Positions 17,569 through 26,422 of a DNA stretch of 64,000 nucleotides are shown here, in pieces (the first letter of the stretch is position 1; every line of letters starts with the position of its first letter). A program made the position numbers and the translations under genes. Source of the DNA: Pseudomonas alliivorans (GTDB taxonomy: Bacteria > Pseudomonadota > Gammaproteobacteria > Pseudomonadales > Pseudomonadaceae); NCBI RefSeq assembly GCF_017826695.1, contig NZ_JAFFZW010000002.1, positions 496,001 through 560,000 on the forward strand, written 5' to 3'. The notes under the pieces were generated by a model, which saw nothing but the letters and a program-made list of their open reading frames with translations, searched no databases and had not been told where the DNA came from.

Positions 17569-18570
17569 TCACCTCAGCTGCACCACGACCTTGCCCTTGG
17601 CCCTTCCCTGCTCCACATACGCCAGTGCATCGGCGGTCTGCTGGAACGCAAACGTACGGTCCAGAATCGGCTTGATGATCCCTGCCTCGATCAACCTGGT
17701 GACTTCCTTGAGCTGAGCACCGCTGGCGCGCATGAACACGAAGCTGTAGGCAACGCCCTGTTTGCGGGCCTTTTTGCGGATGCCGTAACTCAACAGGCGC
17801 ATGACCTGCTTCAGCACCCGGTTGAGTTTCTGCTGCTCAGCAAATGCCGGTGTGGGCGGGCCGGAAATGGAAATCAGGTGCCCGCCCGGTTTCAGCACGT
17901 TGAGCGACTTCTCCAGTTCGTCACTGCCCAGGCTGTTCAGCACCACGTCATAGCCCTGCAGCAGACTTTCGAAATGCTGGGCCTTGTAGTCGATCACTAC
18001 ATCGGCACCCAGCGCCTTGACCCACTCGACATTCTGAGTGCTGGTCGTGGTTGCGACGAAGGCACCGAGGTGTTTGGCGAGCTGGATGGCAATGGTGCCG
18101 ACGCCGCCTGAACCTGCGTGGATCAACACGCGCTGGCCTTTCTTCACCTTCGCGGTTTCCACCAGCACTTGCCAGGCGGTCAGCGCCACCAACGGAACGG
18201 ATGCCGCCTGCACCATGGTGAGGTGTGCCGGTTTGAGCGCCACAGACTCCTCGTGCAGGCAGATCAGCTCGGCGAAGCTGCCCATGCGTTCCTGTTCGGG
18301 ACGCGCGTACACTTCATCACCGGGCTTGAAGCCTTTGACGTCTGACCCGACCGCCACCACGACGCCCGCCACGTCGTTACCCAGCACCAGTGGCAGCGTG
18401 TACGGCAGAATCGGTTTGAATTCGCCGTTGCGGATTTTGACGTCCAGCATGTTCACGCCTGCCGCATGAATCTGGATCAACACGTCGGTTTGTCCGATGT
18501 CAGGGTCGGGCCGTTCGCCAATCCGACCGACTGCCTTTTTTCCATAACCGTCGATGATGAATGCTTTCAT
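17569..18570 (-). CDS. NAD(P)-dependent alcohol dehydrogenase / quinone oxidoreductase-like (MDR) enzyme
   Basis: A 333-residue medium-chain reductase of the zinc-free quinone-oxidoreductase type. It has a GroES-like N-terminal domain (VLGNDVAGVVVAVGSDVKGFKPGDEVYARP) and a Rossmann domain (RVLIHAGSGGVGTIAIQLAKHLGAFVATTTS). It probably reduces an activated double bond or quinone with NADPH; the substrate is unknown. A small membrane protein gene and an SDR gene lie upstream on the same strand, with TetR divergent beyond them, so the three may share control. Confidence 0.85.
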   Translation of the reverse strand: MKAFIIDGYGKKAVGRIGERPDPDIGQTDVLIQIHAAGVNMLDVKIRNGEFKPILPYTLPLVLGNDVAGVVVAVGSDVKGFKPGDEVYARPEQERMGSFAELICLHEESVALKPAHLTMVQAASVPLVALTAWQVLVETAKVKKGQRVLIHAGSGGVGTIAIQLAKHLGAFVATTTSTQNVEWVKALGADVVIDYKAQHFESLLQGYDVVLNSLGSDELEKSLNVLKPGGHLISISGPPTPAFAEQQKLNRVLKQVMRLLSYGIRKKARKQGVAYSFVFMRASGAQLKEVTRLIEAGIIKPILDRTFAFQQTADALAYVEQGRAKGKVVVQLR

Positions 18571-18619
18571 GGGTGTTCAGTTCTCTTTAAATGCAAATGG
18601 CTCGGCTGCATACGTGGCG

Positions 18620-19003
18620 TCATTGCACGAGGTGTCTTTCACGGTGCTGAACAAACAGGAAGGCCAGTGAAAACAGTACTTCGATCGCTACCGCCGCCAG
18701 AATCCCCGGATTGGCATGCCCTGAAAGCAGTTCGAAGATCCCAAGTGCGGCGAGCGTCAGGCAGGCCGTGACGAAGCCTGCGACCAACGCCGAACGTGCA
18801 ACCGAAGGCCCGGCGTCTCTGGCCAGAAAAAGCATTACGCCGACGCCCAGATACAAAGCGGCTGCGCGACGACTTACCAGCCCGGCCTCACTGGAAAAAC
18901 CCACACCCCAGTTCGCCAGCATCTGCTCAGCCATCAACATCCAGGCCACGGCAAGCGCCCAGAACACAAGGGCGCTGACCACTACGAGATGACGAAACTT
19001 CAT
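18620..19003 (-). CDS. Small inner-membrane protein, four predicted membrane segments
   Basis: A 127-residue hydrophobic protein: segments near residues 5-25, 48-62, 68-90 and 98-120, separated by short basic or acidic turns. SRRAAALYLGVGVMLFLARD resembles DUF4345/DoxX-like small membrane proteins, but I cannot place it firmly. It lies between an MDR and an SDR oxidoreductase on the same strand (49 and 63 bp gaps). No function can be assigned. Confidence 0.75.
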   Translation of the reverse strand: MKFRHLVVVSALVFWALAVAWMLMAEQMLANWGVGFSSEAGLVSRRAAALYLGVGVMLFLARDAGPSVARSALVAGFVTACLTLAALGIFELLSGHANPGILAAVAIEVLFSLAFLFVQHRERHLVQ

Positions 19004-19066
19004 GGCTGTTTACTCACATGTTGATGGCTGGCAAATGGAACGTGGGGTCTATCCAGCAAGAAGGCA

Positions 19067-19855
19067 TCAGGAGGCGGGCTGATACCGTTGCGCAACCTCG
19101 GCCTGACGGATGTCGCCAAGCAGTCCCTGACGCGCCGCCTGCAATGCATCCCAGCGTGCGTCGTCACGCAGCGGAGGGATGGTGATCGGTTCGCGACGGT
19201 CAAAGCCGACCAGCGCTGCATCCACCAGGTCGTGCACTTCCATGATGTCCGGCAGGGTGTTGATGTCGATGCCGGCACGCCCCCAGATCTCGGTACGGGT
19301 TGCGGCCGGCAGCACGGCCTGTACATAAACGCCCTTTTCCGCCAGTTCCAGACTCATGCCTTGGGACAGGAACACGACGAAGGCTTTGGTGGCGCCATAA
19401 ATCGACATGCCGAACTCAGGCGCAAGGCCCACTACGGAAGCGATATTGACAATGGCACCCTCACCCGCCTGCACCAGCCGTGGCGCAATGGCGCTGGCCA
19501 GCCGGGTCAGTGCAGTGGTGTTGAGAGTGACCAATTGATCAATGCTGGCAGGCGTCTGGTCCAGAAAACCACCGCTCTGCGCAACACCGGCATTATTGAT
19601 GAGGACACCGATGCGGGCGTCATCGCGCAAACGTGTTTCGACAGTGGTCAGGTCTTCATTGCGGGTCAAATCAGCCTGCAGCACGTCGACGGCAACCCCG
19701 TGCTCTTCACGCAGGCGTACTGCAAGCGTTTCCATACGCGCCTTGTCGCGGGCGACCAGGACAAGGTCGTGACCTCGACTTGCGAAACGGTCGGCGTAGA
19801 CAGTGCCAATGCCAGTGGATGCGCCGGTGATGAGAACAGAAGGAAGTGCGGTCAT
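19067..19855 (-). CDS. Short-chain dehydrogenase/reductase
   Basis: A 262-residue classical SDR. Cofactor site TGASTGIG (near residues 10-17), NNAGVAQ, catalytic Ser in NIASVVGL and YGATK (Tyr and Lys of YxxxK). ATG 19855 (MTALPSVLITGAS) is the family start; the frame remains open 96 bases further into the regulatory gap. Substrate unknown. A TetR gene diverges 164 bp away, probably its regulator. Confidence 0.88.
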   Translation of the reverse strand: MTALPSVLITGASTGIGTVYADRFASRGHDLVLVARDKARMETLAVRLREEHGVAVDVLQADLTRNEDLTTVETRLRDDARIGVLINNAGVAQSGGFLDQTPASIDQLVTLNTTALTRLASAIAPRLVQAGEGAIVNIASVVGLAPEFGMSIYGATKAFVVFLSQGMSLELAEKGVYVQAVLPAATRTEIWGRAGIDINTLPDIMEVHDLVDAALVGFDRREPITIPPLRDDARWDALQAARQGLLGDIRQAEVAQRYQPAS

Positions 19856-19953
19856 GTGAGTGCTCTCTTGCAGAAGAATCATGGAGGTGCCCAAACGGTG
19901 ATTGCCTGGGCCTGCCGCAATGATGATGATCAGCATCTTATTCGTCAACAACT

Positions 19954-19982
19954 TTAATGATGGTTAACATCAATGCTATAGT
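19954..19982 (+). promoter_or_regulatory. Candidate tetR promoter with overlapping operator
   Basis: TTAATG (19954) and TATAGT (19977) are 17 bases apart and face the TetR gene. The imperfect palindrome GATGGTTAACATC (19959-19971) lies inside this spacer, where a TetR repressor could control both divergent genes. This is pattern recognition only. Confidence 0.35.
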
Positions 19983-20019
19983 GCGTGCCTATTGGATCGC
20001 ACAGATATAGAGGCATCTC

Positions 20020-20658
20020 ATGAGGGTCACCAAAGCGCAGGCACAAGCGAACCGCGCCCACATTGTCGAAACGGCATCGGTGCAGTTTCGCGAGCACGGG
20101 TACGACGGGATTGGAGTGGCGGATCTGATGGCCGCTGCAGGCTTTACCCATGGCGGGTTCTACAAGCACTTCGGGTCCAAGTCCGACCTGATGGCTGAAG
20201 CGGCTGCCTGCAGCATGTCGAAAATCGTGGAGCAGTCAGCAGGCGTCAGCCCTGCGCGCTTCCTTGAGTACTACCTGAGTCGGGAACACCGCGACGACGT
20301 TGCAACCGGCTGCACGATGGCCGCCCTTGGCGGCGATGCATCGCGCCAGTCCGACGACGTCAAAAACACCTTTGCCAATGGCATTGAACAGTTGCTGAAA
20401 AACCTGATGCCTGACGCAGCGACACAGCAGGACGCGGACCCCAAGGCTTTACGCTTGGCGCTGCTGGACATGCTGGCCCATGCGGTCGGCGCAGTCATGT
20501 TGTCCCGCGCCGTGCCGAACGACTCGGCGCTGGCAGACGAAATCCTTGAAGCCTGCCGGACAACGATGCTCGTACAGGCTGAAAAATTGTCTGAAGACAC
20601 GTCTTCCGTCAGCCAGGATGAGGCCGGCGATTTTCAGCCGGCTGCCCGTAACGCCTGA
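20020..20658 (+). CDS. TetR/AcrR-family regulator
   Basis: A 212-residue protein. HTH at residues 5-50 (RAHIVETASVQFREHGYDGIGVADLMAAAGFTHGGFYKHFGSK), followed by a helical effector domain with CTMAALGGDASR, typical of the subgroup that regulates adjacent SDR or reductase genes in response to electrophiles or quinones. Its stop is 4 bp from that of pxpC on the opposite strand. Confidence 0.88.
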   Translation: MRVTKAQAQANRAHIVETASVQFREHGYDGIGVADLMAAAGFTHGGFYKHFGSKSDLMAEAAACSMSKIVEQSAGVSPARFLEYYLSREHRDDVATGCTMAALGGDASRQSDDVKNTFANGIEQLLKNLMPDAATQQDADPKALRLALLDMLAHAVGAVMLSRAVPNDSALADEILEACRTTMLVQAEKLSEDTSSVSQDEAGDFQPAARNA

Positions 20659-20662
20659 TGCA

Positions 20663-21637
20663 TCAGGATGCGAATAGCCTGCTCAGGCACGCCAGTTTCT
20701 TTTTGTACGACTTGCGAGCCTGCAAGGCGTCTTCAAGGGTAACGGCAACAAAACGCGCCTTCTGATTGGGTTGCATCTGCCCGATCAGGTCGAGGTCGGC
20801 GCTGATTACCGTGCCGATCATGGCGTAACCGCCGCCGGACACCGCGTCGCGATGCAGCACAATGGGTTCAAGCCCGGCTGGCACCTGAATCGAGCCGATC
20901 GGATAGCAACTGTCGACAATGTTGGAGGGGTCGGAGCCAGCACCGAACGGTTGCTCGCGTGGCTGGAACGTCAGTGCCTTGCCGCCTTTGAAGCGATAGC
21001 CGATACGGTCCGCCTCGGAACCGACCGTCCAGGATTCGGAAAAAAAGCTGGTCGCCGCGTACTCCGTCAGGCGCTCGTAATACAGCCCCGGCACCACGCG
21101 CAGATACACCTCACCGCCCAGAGACTGACGCAAGGCCATCGGCAGACTTGCTCCCGCCCGGCCTTTGCCACTGGGCACGCCGATAGCCAACTGATCGTCA
21201 GCAGCCAGGCGTCGCCCTTCAAAACCGCCCAGTGCGCCCAACGTATAGGTTGAGCGACTGCCCAGCACCAATGGCACATCAATGCCGCCTGCCACGGCCA
21301 CATAAGCACGAGCGCCGTCCTTGGGAAAGTCGAAACGCAGCACCTGCCCCGCTCTCACCGCGAAGGCGGTGTCGTGATGCATGTCAACGCCATCCAGCCG
21401 AGGCGTCATGTGTGCGCCACATACTGCCACCAATGCATCCTGTTGAAACTCAAGCTCGGGCCCGACGAGCGTGCATTCCAGCCCGGCAGCGCCTGGCGGG
21501 TTGCCGACCAGTTGGTTGGCGGCGCTGAGCGCGTATTGGTCAAGTGCGCCGGAAGGTGGAATACCCAGGTGGTAATACCCTTCGCGGCCCAGGTCCTGGA
21601 CCGATGTGGCCAGTCCCGGTTTAAGTACCTTGATCAT
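20663..21637 (-). CDS. pxpC: 5-oxoprolinase subunit C (biotin-dependent carboxyltransferase-like)
   Basis: A 324-residue member of the KipA/AHS2 (CT_A_B) family: MIKVLKPGLATSVQDLGREGYYHLGIPPSGALDQYALSAANQLVGNP is the conserved N-terminus. PxpC with PxpB and PxpA opens 5-oxoproline to glutamate with ATP. Its start overlaps the pxpB stop by 4 bases, indicating translational coupling. The final ~15 residues (KSYKKKLACLSRLFAS) are basic and not typical. Confidence 0.88.
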   Translation of the reverse strand: MIKVLKPGLATSVQDLGREGYYHLGIPPSGALDQYALSAANQLVGNPPGAAGLECTLVGPELEFQQDALVAVCGAHMTPRLDGVDMHHDTAFAVRAGQVLRFDFPKDGARAYVAVAGGIDVPLVLGSRSTYTLGALGGFEGRRLAADDQLAIGVPSGKGRAGASLPMALRQSLGGEVYLRVVPGLYYERLTEYAATSFFSESWTVGSEADRIGYRFKGGKALTFQPREQPFGAGSDPSNIVDSCYPIGSIQVPAGLEPIVLHRDAVSGGGYAMIGTVISADLDLIGQMQPNQKARFVAVTLEDALQARKSYKKKLACLSRLFAS

Positions 21638-22506
21638 GCAAGCACCTCCTGCAGCGAAGCCGGATAGCCGGCCGGGTCGGCGAGAAAGCTGTCGAGCGAG
21701 AACTCGACCGGACGGATCCGCAGGTCGAAACGACCCGCGTCCACTTCGGCGACTGCGAGGTCGTAAGCCTCACGATCAATGGGCTTGAACTGAACGATAT
21801 CGCCGGGTCTGAAAAACACCATGTGCTCTTTCAGGTAAGCCAGTTGCTGCTGCGGATCGTAGATCGGGGCTGGCGTGACGCCGAACATCTGATAGCCACC
21901 GGCGCCGCGCACCGAATAGATACACCCGAAGCAGCCGCCATGCCCGAGGGTCAGTTTGGGCGTGTCGGTACGCGGACGCAGGTATTTGGGAACCTGCAAC
22001 TGGCGCTCGCGCTCGACCATCTGGAACATGAACGGCAGTCCGGCCACGAAACCCACCATCGACACGAACCAGGGTGCGCCACTGTGAGCGGCGATGAACG
22101 CATCGACATCGGCCAGGTTATTGATCCGCGCCGCGTACTCTAGATCTGTCGCGCTCGGGTCCTGATGACGGTCGCGAAACCGCATCAGGGTTTCATGGGT
22201 CCAGGGATCGTTGTAGAGCACCGGAATTTCGATGATTCGGGTCTTCAGGGTGCGCTCTGCGACCGCGCCGGCTTCGGCGGTCCTGACGGCATCAAGCAAG
22301 GCATGGGGCTCGATCCGGTCCGGGTCGAAACGGATCTGAAACGACGCATTGGCCAGACACACGTCGAGCACGCCGTCCAGTTGCAGACGTTCCACGGCGC
22401 GGGTCACCGCCATGCCCTTGAAAAAGGCTTCCAGTGACATGCTTTCGCTGACTTCGGCAAACAGGTGTTCGTCGGCACCGAAACTGTAGCGAATCGGATC
22501 GTTCAT
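21634..22506 (-). CDS. pxpB: 5-oxoprolinase subunit B (KipI/AHS1 family)
   Basis: A 290-residue protein with the CT_C_D fold: GLPFMFQMVERE, GGCFGCIYSVRGAGGYQMFGVTPAPIYDP, and FRPGDIVQFKPI. ATG 22506 (MNDPIRYSFGADEHLF) is the family-like start. It partners PxpC, as in the Bacillus KipI-KipA pair and the E. coli PxpB-PxpC complex. A tiny frame ends exactly at its start codon. Confidence 0.87.
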   Translation of the reverse strand: MNDPIRYSFGADEHLFAEVSESMSLEAFFKGMAVTRAVERLQLDGVLDVCLANASFQIRFDPDRIEPHALLDAVRTAEAGAVAERTLKTRIIEIPVLYNDPWTHETLMRFRDRHQDPSATDLEYAARINNLADVDAFIAAHSGAPWFVSMVGFVAGLPFMFQMVERERQLQVPKYLRPRTDTPKLTLGHGGCFGCIYSVRGAGGYQMFGVTPAPIYDPQQQLAYLKEHMVFFRPGDIVQFKPIDREAYDLAVAEVDAGRFDLRIRPVEFSLDSFLADPAGYPASLQEVLA

Positions 22507-22538
22507 GCCCGGCCTCCGCTGAGTTGATAGTCGGCCAT
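22503..22538 (-). CDS. Possible 11-codon leader peptide coupled to pxpB
   Basis: The frame MADYQLSGGRA stops in the TGA of ATGA that also starts pxpB. An AGAGGAAC ribosome site lies just upstream of its ATG. It could be a short leader promoting pxpB translation or the scar of a lost gene between pxpA and pxpB. There is no evidence that it is translated. Confidence 0.3.
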   Translation of the reverse strand: MADYQLSGGRA

Positions 22539-22620
22539 GTCTGTTCCTCTTGGATGGGTTGGAGAACGGCAGGCGAACGGTAACGGGACCCGGCATCTGT
22601 GTGCCGGTGTCCTTGCATGG

Positions 22621-23379
22621 TCAACGGGGCGCTTTCACCAGGATACCGGCGTTGTCCAGCGCCCTGCGTGTGGCTTCGGCCAGATCCAGCGCGCCTGGCG
22701 TGTCGCTGTGCAGGCAGATGGAATCGAACTCGATGGGCAAGTCTTCTTCCTCGACCGTACGCACCACGCCCTGCTGACAGGCACGTAGCACGCGTGCGGC
22801 GACCTTCGCCGGATCGTAAGCCTGCACATTGCGGGTAAACACGATCGAACCGCTGAGATCGTAAGCCCGGTCGGCGTAAAATTCACGAATGACCGGCTGT
22901 CCCAGCTCTTGAGCGATCCTGCAGATGACCGAGCCCGGCATGCAGTACAGCAACAGCGCCGGTTCAACACGCTGCAGATTTTCAACCAGCAGACGGGCCG
23001 CTTCCTCGTCGCGGGCCAGGTGCATGTAAAGCGCACCGTGGGGTTTGAAATGTTGCAACGTTACACCCTGGGCACGAGCGATCTCTCTCAGGGCGCCCAG
23101 TTGGTAAAGCATGTCGTCCACCAGTTCCTGCGCAGGAGCCTGAATATGGCGACGGCCGAACCCGACCAGGTCGTGAAACCCCGGATGCGCTCCGACGGCC
23201 ACCCCGAGGCGTTTGGCCTGTTCGACCGTGCGACGCATGGTGCCAGGGTCGCCCGCATGAAAGCCGGTGGCCACATTGGCAGAACTGATGAATTTCATGA
23301 GTTCGGTGTCAACGCCGTCACCAATGGTCCAGGAGCCGAAGCTCTCACCCATGTCCGAATTGAAATCGACTTTCCGCAT
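22621..23379 (-). CDS. pxpA: 5-oxoprolinase subunit A (LamB/YcsF family)
   Basis: A 252-residue LamB/YcsF protein: [47 protein letters not shown] and HFKPHGALY are the conserved metal and substrate blocks. ATG 23379 follows GGAGGG with good spacing. It heads the pxpA-pxpB-pxpC set, with a 114-bp gap to pxpB. A LysR gene diverges 129 bp upstream. Confidence 0.92.
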   Translation of the reverse strand: MRKVDFNSDMGESFGSWTIGDGVDTELMKFISSANVATGFHAGDPGTMRRTVEQAKRLGVAVGAHPGFHDLVGFGRRHIQAPAQELVDDMLYQLGALREIARAQGVTLQHFKPHGALYMHLARDEEAARLLVENLQRVEPALLLYCMPGSVICRIAQELGQPVIREFYADRAYDLSGSIVFTRNVQAYDPAKVAARVLRACQQGVVRTVEEEDLPIEFDSICLHSDTPGALDLAEATRRALDNAGILVKAPR

Positions 23380-23508
23380 GTCGCACCCTCCTGACATGAA
23401 ATTGCGATCTGACCCGGACAACGTTAGATTCCTCATAACCCCTTGGGTAGATCTATTAACAGATAACCCTTTATCTATAAATCAGATGGCCTGCCTGAAG
23501 GAAAGTCG

Positions 23509-24426
23509 ATGTCTCTCACCCTTCGCCAGATTCGCTATTTTGTCGCCACTGCAGAGATCGGCCAGATCTCCCAGGCCGCCATTCACCTGAATATTTCCCA
23601 GTCTGCCGTGACGACAGCGATCAAGGAACTGGAGCACATTCTGGGCAGCCTGCTGTTCCAGCGCTCGGCACAGGGCATGACGCTGACCGACGCCGGGCGG
23701 CATTTTCTCAACCGCGCCTATGTGATCCTGCGCAGCGTCGACGATGCCTTGAACAGCCCGTTGCCTGACGTGCGTGCCAGCGGACTGCTGCGTCTGGCCG
23801 CGAGTTACACCGTGATCGGCTATTTCCTGCCCCATCACCTGCAACGGCTGGAACACTGGCACCCGGACGTTTCGATTCAGGTCCATGAGCAGGAACGCCA
23901 GGCCATCGAACACGGTTTGCTGGAAGGCTGTTTCGACATGGCAGTGGTGCTCACCGAAAACATCACCCACCCGGATATCGTTTCCGAAACGCTGTTCAAT
24001 TCGGAGCGTCGTCTGTGGCTGCCCAGCCATCATCCGCTGTGCCAGCGTGATGTGGTGAGCCTTGCTGACGTCGCCAAAGAACCGTACATCCTGCTGACCG
24101 TCGATGAAGCCGAGCAGAGTGCGATGCGTTATTGGGAGATGGCCCGTCAGAAACCCAATGTACGGGTGCGCACCAGTTCGGTCGAGGCGGTGCGCAGCAT
24201 GGTCGCCAACGGCAGCGGCGTGGCAATCCTGTCGGATCTGGTGCACAGGCCCTGGTCGCTCGAAGGCAAGCGTATCGAAACCATGACCTTGACAGACAAG
24301 GTCAACCCCATGAGCGTGGGGCTCGCCTGGCACCGCGAGCGGGCGTTCAGTCCGGCGATGCAGGCGTTTCGTCAGTATTTTCACGACGCCTTTCTGGCCC
24401 CGCAACAACTGTCGGCACGCCGTTAG
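23509..24426 (+). CDS. LysR-family regulator, probable regulator of pxpABC
   Basis: A 305-residue LysR protein: HTH at residues 1-60 (LTLRQIRYFVATAEIGQISQAAIHLNISQSAVTTAIKELEHILGSLLF). The intergenic region shared with pxpA is AT-rich (TAACAGATAACCCTTTATCT). Divergence from pxpA suggests control of 5-oxoproline use. The stop overlaps the 3' end of the convergent, broken LysR gene by 4 bases. Confidence 0.88.
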   Translation: MSLTLRQIRYFVATAEIGQISQAAIHLNISQSAVTTAIKELEHILGSLLFQRSAQGMTLTDAGRHFLNRAYVILRSVDDALNSPLPDVRASGLLRLAASYTVIGYFLPHHLQRLEHWHPDVSIQVHEQERQAIEHGLLEGCFDMAVVLTENITHPDIVSETLFNSERRLWLPSHHPLCQRDVVSLADVAKEPYILLTVDEAEQSAMRYWEMARQKPNVRVRTSSVEAVRSMVANGSGVAILSDLVHRPWSLEGKRIETMTLTDKVNPMSVGLAWHRERAFSPAMQAFRQYFHDAFLAPQQLSARR

Positions 24427-25341
24427 CGCGCATTGACCGGCGCATGCTCGGCCATCAGCTCGGCGATCCAGTCGATAAAGGCCCGGACCTTGGCGCTCAC
24501 ATGCCGGTTTGGCGGAAACGCCACGTACATCGGCATCGAATCCAGACGCCAGTCTTCGAACAACGGCACCAGATCCCCCCTGGCCAAGTGAGGAAGTGCC
24601 ATGTAGTCGGGAAGCCAGATGACGCCCATTCCTGCCAGCCCGGCGGCCAGATAGGCGTTGCCGTCGTCCACTGCCAACACGTAACGACCGTGGACATGAA
24701 CACTTTCCTCGCCACGGTGCATGGCATAAGGCAGCGCCTTGCCGGTACGCGCCCACAGATAGCCGACAATACGGTGATGCGAGTTCTCGAGGTCCTGCGG
24801 ATGGGTCGGCAGCCCCTTACGCTCCAGATAACCTGGCGTTGCGTAGACACCCAACCGCAGATCCCCGACGCGTCGCGCGATCAGCGATTGATCGCTGATC
24901 TCTCCGCCGCGCAGCACGCAGTCCACGTTCTCTCGAACCAGATCGACGACGCGGTCACTGGCGCCCAGGTCGATCTGGATGTCGGGATAACGTGCGTGAA
25001 AGGCAGGCAAGGCAGGCATCAGTAAAAGGCTGGCAAAAGGGCTGGGCACGTCGACCCGTAATCGGCCCCCGCGGCAATGCGGCGGCGCTGGACAGACTGG
25101 TCTCTGCATCGTCCATGTCCGCCAGCAACTGGATCACGCGCTCGTAATACGCAGCACCATCGGCCGTGACGTTGACCTTGCGCGTGGTGCGGTTGAGCAG
25201 CTTGACGCGCAGACGTGCCTCAAGCTGCTGCACCAGTTGCGTCACGCTGGTCCTGCTCATGTGCAACGTACCTGCAGCCTTGGTGAAGCTGCCGGTCTCC
25301 ACCACTCGCGCAAACGCCTGCATCGCATCGAACCGATCCAT
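24423..25341 (-). pseudogene. LysR-family regulator, frameshifted
   Basis: The N-terminal HTH (MDRFDAMQAFARVVETGSFTKAAGTL...) reads from 25341 to ...SSAAALPRG and then continues in the wrong frame. The effector domain (GRLRVDVPSPFASLLLMPALPAF...) is in another frame down to 24423. The frames join at a five-base run at 25066-25070 (G5 in the coding strand); removing one G gives CCG CGG GGC CGA, restoring a normal ~305-residue CrgA-type LysR protein. Either a recent inactivation or a sequencing error in the homopolymer. The RidA-like gene diverges 142 bp upstream. Confidence 0.85.
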
Positions 25342-25483
25342 TATCGCCCCGTGTTTGTGTCTGATTGTTTGGGATTCCCAAACAGTGATGGCTACAGTTG
25401 CGCGTTTATCCGTCCGTTGCAAGCACCTAAAGTCGATCCATCTTGAACGACAGGTCATCCCGGCCTGTGAATGGAGAAAGCGC

Positions 25484-25891
25484 ATGACACAACGCGACGT
25501 GGTATTCCCGACAGGCCGCCAGGCCCTTTATGAACGCAATCGCTATTCGCCAGCGGTGCGCGCCAACGGCCTTCTGTTTGTTTCCGGCCAGGTCGGCAGC
25601 CGCGAAGACGGGTCGCCGGAACCCGATCCGGACAAGCAGGTGCAACTCGCTTTTCGTAACCTGAACGCCGTACTGGAGGCGGCTGGCTGCACGTTCGCTG
25701 ATGTCCAGGACGTCACCTTGTTCATCGTCGACCCGGCCCATAAGTTCGAGCACATCTGGAACACCGTCGTGCCGCAGTACTGGGGGCAGGCGCCCTACCC
25801 GACGGTCACTGCCGTCGGCGTCACCTGGCTTTATGGCTTCGAGTTCGAAATCAAGGTGATTGCAAAACTACCTGAAGGCGGTGGGAACTGA
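25484..25891 (+). CDS. RidA-family (YjgF/YER057c/UK114) protein
   Basis: A 135-residue protein with RYSPAVRANGLLFVSGQVG, NLNAVLEAAGCTFADVQDVTLFIVD and PYPTVTAVGVTWL, the usual Rid blocks. RidA proteins hydrolyse enamine/imine intermediates; other subfamilies serve amine or aromatic catabolism. The canonical catalytic Arg is not obvious at its usual place (PTVTAVGV replaces PARxxVEV), so it may belong to a Rid subgroup without deaminase activity. ATG 25484 follows GGAGAAAG. The broken LysR gene upstream was probably its regulator. Confidence 0.83.
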   Translation: MTQRDVVFPTGRQALYERNRYSPAVRANGLLFVSGQVGSREDGSPEPDPDKQVQLAFRNLNAVLEAAGCTFADVQDVTLFIVDPAHKFEHIWNTVVPQYWGQAPYPTVTAVGVTWLYGFEFEIKVIAKLPEGGGN

Positions 25892-25902
25892 TTGAGCAAG
25901 CA

Positions 25903-25930
25903 GCGGCCAGACTAGCGCTGGCCGCCTTTT
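25903..25930. terminator. Shared terminator between convergent ridA-like and hypothetical gene
   Basis: GCGGCCAG (25903-25910) pairs with CTGGCCGC (25918-25925) around a seven-base loop, followed by CTTTT on the plus strand. The stop codon of the minus-strand hypothetical gene lies in the loop and its last codons form one arm. Confidence 0.7.
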
Positions 25931-26274
25931 CGATAACTGCGCATAGGCACGACACGGTCATGGTCGTCGGGGATCGTCGGCTCTTCGAACTGGCTGAAGA
26001 ACTGACCGGATATCACATCATCGAGAAACTGCTTCTGTTCGTCAGCAACACGTTGCCTGGCCGGATGAGAACCGGCTTCAAAGTCAGCCAGCCATAGGGC
26101 CCGACGCTGAATCGCTACGGTGATGAACGCCCTTCTCTCTTCATCCGACATTTTCATCAGGTGATCACACGTATTCTCAAGCATCCGGACCGCCAGATCC
26201 TGCTCGAGTTGATTCTCATCCGTGAACATCAAATGCCACATAAAATCGAAAGAGAGTTCGGCGAGGGTACGCAT
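25912..26274 (-). CDS. Hypothetical protein, 120 residues
   Basis: A soluble, mostly helical, charged protein (MRTLAELSFDFMWHLMFTDENQLEQDLAVRMLENTC... ending MRSYRKGGQR). No known motif, signal or membrane segment. TTGACC at about 26324 on the minus strand, with a weak -10 (GAATCT) 17 bases on, could be its promoter. The clean ends (promoter-like sequence upstream, terminator in its 3' end) and ordinary codon use argue that it is real. Function unknown. Confidence 0.65.
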   Translation of the reverse strand: MRTLAELSFDFMWHLMFTDENQLEQDLAVRMLENTCDHLMKMSDEERRAFITVAIQRRALWLADFEAGSHPARQRVADEQKQFLDDVISGQFFSQFEEPTIPDDHDRVVPMRSYRKGGQR

Positions 26275-26360
26275 GGATGCAATCCGTGTTGTCTGAGCCT
26301 GCGAGATTCGCGCTTCGCCAGCGTTTGGTCAAGCTATATAAAGGTATGATAAGCGCCATG

Positions 26361-26397
26361 AAAACCGTGGCCTGCAGGCCCCGGAGCGGTTTTTTTG
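26361..26397. terminator. Terminator downstream of the ferulate operon
   Basis: AAAACCG (26361-26367) pairs with CGGTTTT (26387-26393) around an inner GGCC-TGCA-GGCC hairpin. Seven Ts follow on the plus strand and four on the minus strand. It lies 25 bp beyond the thiolase stop and probably ends the leftward fcs-thiolase transcript; the longer T-run faces the other way. Confidence 0.6.
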
Positions 26398-26422
26398 AAA
26401 GGCTCTGCGGGTCATGCAAACG

